A stretch of 64,000 nt of DNA from Symsagittifera roscoffensis (Eukaryota; Xenacoelomorpha; Acoela; Convolutidae), in assembly GCF_963678635.1 (NCBI RefSeq), contig NC_087068.1, positions 54,840,467 through 54,904,466 on the forward strand, given 5' to 3'. Below, in pieces: positions 62,817 to 64,000 of this stretch. The notes below the pieces were generated by a model, which was not told the DNA's origin, did no database searches, and saw nothing but the letters and a program-made list of their open reading frames with translations. Each line of letters opens with the position of its first letter. Positions within the stretch are counted from its first letter, which is position 1. A program made the translations under genes and the position numbers.

Positions 62817-63030
62817 CTGATGATATGACAGGGCATCTGAGTTCCGAAGTTTTTGTTTCTTTGCATTTTTTTGTTCTAATTGGTGGATCCGGTTATTGGA
62901 GAAAAAATTAATCGCATCAATTGAAAGTTTAGATTCACCAAGTATTTTTGGATATTTCGCATGATTGATGATTATAAACAAATGGTTCAGCGACAAGAAA
63001 CTTTTGTGAGCGCTTAGACCGGCACTCTTT
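62817..63030 (-). CDS. Candidate upstream exon of the minus-strand gene
   Basis: An open frame on minus, bounded by an acceptor-like GGCGCTCAG and a donor-like CAG before GTCTGA, ends in phase 0, which fits the exon at 62220. It encodes LNHLFIIINHAKYPKILGES and ends KKQKLRNSDALSYHQ. No family recognised; the donor is weak, so this is tentative. Confidence 0.35.
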
Positions 63031-63044
63031 CTGAGCGCCTATTG

Positions 63045-63350
63045 ATGCCTTTCGATACGAAAGTAACGCAATATTTGTGCTCGGGGTGGGTTTTTTCTTC
63101 AGACAAGTTTCCACTTTTTAACTAGCCATTTTGACGGAAATTTTTAATATCAACCGGAACGGAAGCTATTGCTGTCCTGAGCTTAAAGTCGAAAAGATAT
63201 TTCACCTGTGATCTTTTTTCGCAAAGTTATGGGAATTTAAAGATTGCCATTTTGGCCAATTTGGGACATTTAACACGCCATATATTTCGAGCTATAAACA
63301 CTATTTAATCCGTTTTAGAAATCGTTCCAAAAATGTTAAAGGAAGTGAAA
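63045..63350 (-). repeat. Repeat family B, partial copy in reverse
   Basis: CTTTCGATACGAAAGTAACG...GTGCTCGGGGTGGG...CCATTTTGGCCAATTTGGGA corresponds to the right half of family B reversed. Confidence 0.7.
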
Positions 63351-64000
63351 AAGGGGAAAAATGAAGTTTGAAGCCTAGAATGCAGGTGCAGATTTGTCTC
63401 AGCCAAATAGTTCAAAAATAAATGAATCTGAATCTTCAGAATTTTTATTTTCCCCACTAGCTCAGTCGAGTAGAATTATTTTCCTTTTTATTTATCACTA
63501 AATTTTCTTTAAGCAAAAAGTGAAAAATATGAAATTCCTGAATTGACAGAGGTAAGATTTTATTGTTTTCCTTTAATTTAAATAAATGTATCTTAATCTA
63601 AAAACCCAAAACCGATTTGGTATTTAGGAAAGTTGTTCATCCATTTATAACTAATCTATACTTATTCAATTATCCTTTTGATTTATCTGTTTTTATAATA
63701 ATTATTTTAACTTTAGGACCAGATCGACTATGATCTATGATATAACTTAACTGAGACTTATAATTTTAGTTACTAATTGAAACCAAGGGATCTATCAATC
63801 GAACCGAACTTTTCGCTCAATAAAACTGGTGCGATTTGAGCAGAGAAATACTCCTTTCAAATTATATACAGGTCTGTAAGCAAAATATTTAACTGTAGTT
63901 ATTACAAATATTAGGAAAGTGAGTTTCTGTTAGTCTGTTTCCAACTTCAAAAAGGTAGAGACAGAGGTTATCTATCTTTAGAACACGCATTCTAATTGAC
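63351..64000. other. Non-coding stretch at the window end
   Basis: No gene or element recognised. Confidence 0.5.

Overview
The window is AT-rich animal (metazoan) DNA from a repeat-dense genome. Evidence for this is spliced genes with GT-AG introns, a seven-transmembrane receptor gene, two structurally complete LTR retroelements and many small TIR elements. There is no operon, ribosome-binding-site or bacterial signal. I cannot name the species. Giant Ty3/Gypsy elements with extra ORFs are known from planarians and plants, and env-bearing ones from tunicates, rotifers and insects, but nothing here decides between lineages.

Layout. 1-4165: intergenic DNA with a hAT-type MITE, a Mutator-like MITE with a 9-bp duplication, a 110-bp tandem duplication and a tRNA-like fragment. 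4166-23030: one 18.9-kb Ty3/Gypsy LTR retroelement with identical 410-bp LTRs and a 4-bp target duplication. 23031-37985: mostly non-coding, with TIR elements packed with GGAATCCGCAA-type repeats, a roughly 0.5-kb interspersed repeat (called family B here), minisatellites and MITEs. 37986-45718 (+): a five-exon divergent rhodopsin-like GPCR whose introns hold satellites and MITEs. 45719-52500: repeats. 52522 to at least 62220 (-): an unrecognised spliced gene of at least five exons. Its last intron contains a complete copia element (53128-57662) in antisense, itself inserted in a family B copy.

The giant element is the most striking content. After a 1.25-kb leader it carries a basic 155-codon ORF overlapping the start of gag, a gag-protease-RT-RNase H frame interrupted by one in-frame TAA, an integrase in the +1 frame, and then a compact 3' cassette. 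The cassette holds two tiny hydrophobic ORFs, a 378-codon frame with no in-frame ATG, an 872-codon envelope-like glycoprotein with signal peptide and C-terminal hydrophobic segments, and a 599-codon protein of unknown family. Three junctions in the cassette are start/stop overlaps, two of them ATGA. A 1.56-kb non-coding tract precedes the 3' LTR. The plus strand is visibly rich in A and C and poor in G. This looks like a complex, retrovirus-like Gypsy element with accessory genes; the accessory ORFs match no family I recognise.

The copia element has identical 194-bp LTRs, an intact 1310-codon polyprotein and a primer site matching the anticodon region of initiator tRNA-Met, so it inserted recently. 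Splice boundaries are hand-read from consensus sites and phase. Element boundaries are hand-read from terminal repeats and target duplications.
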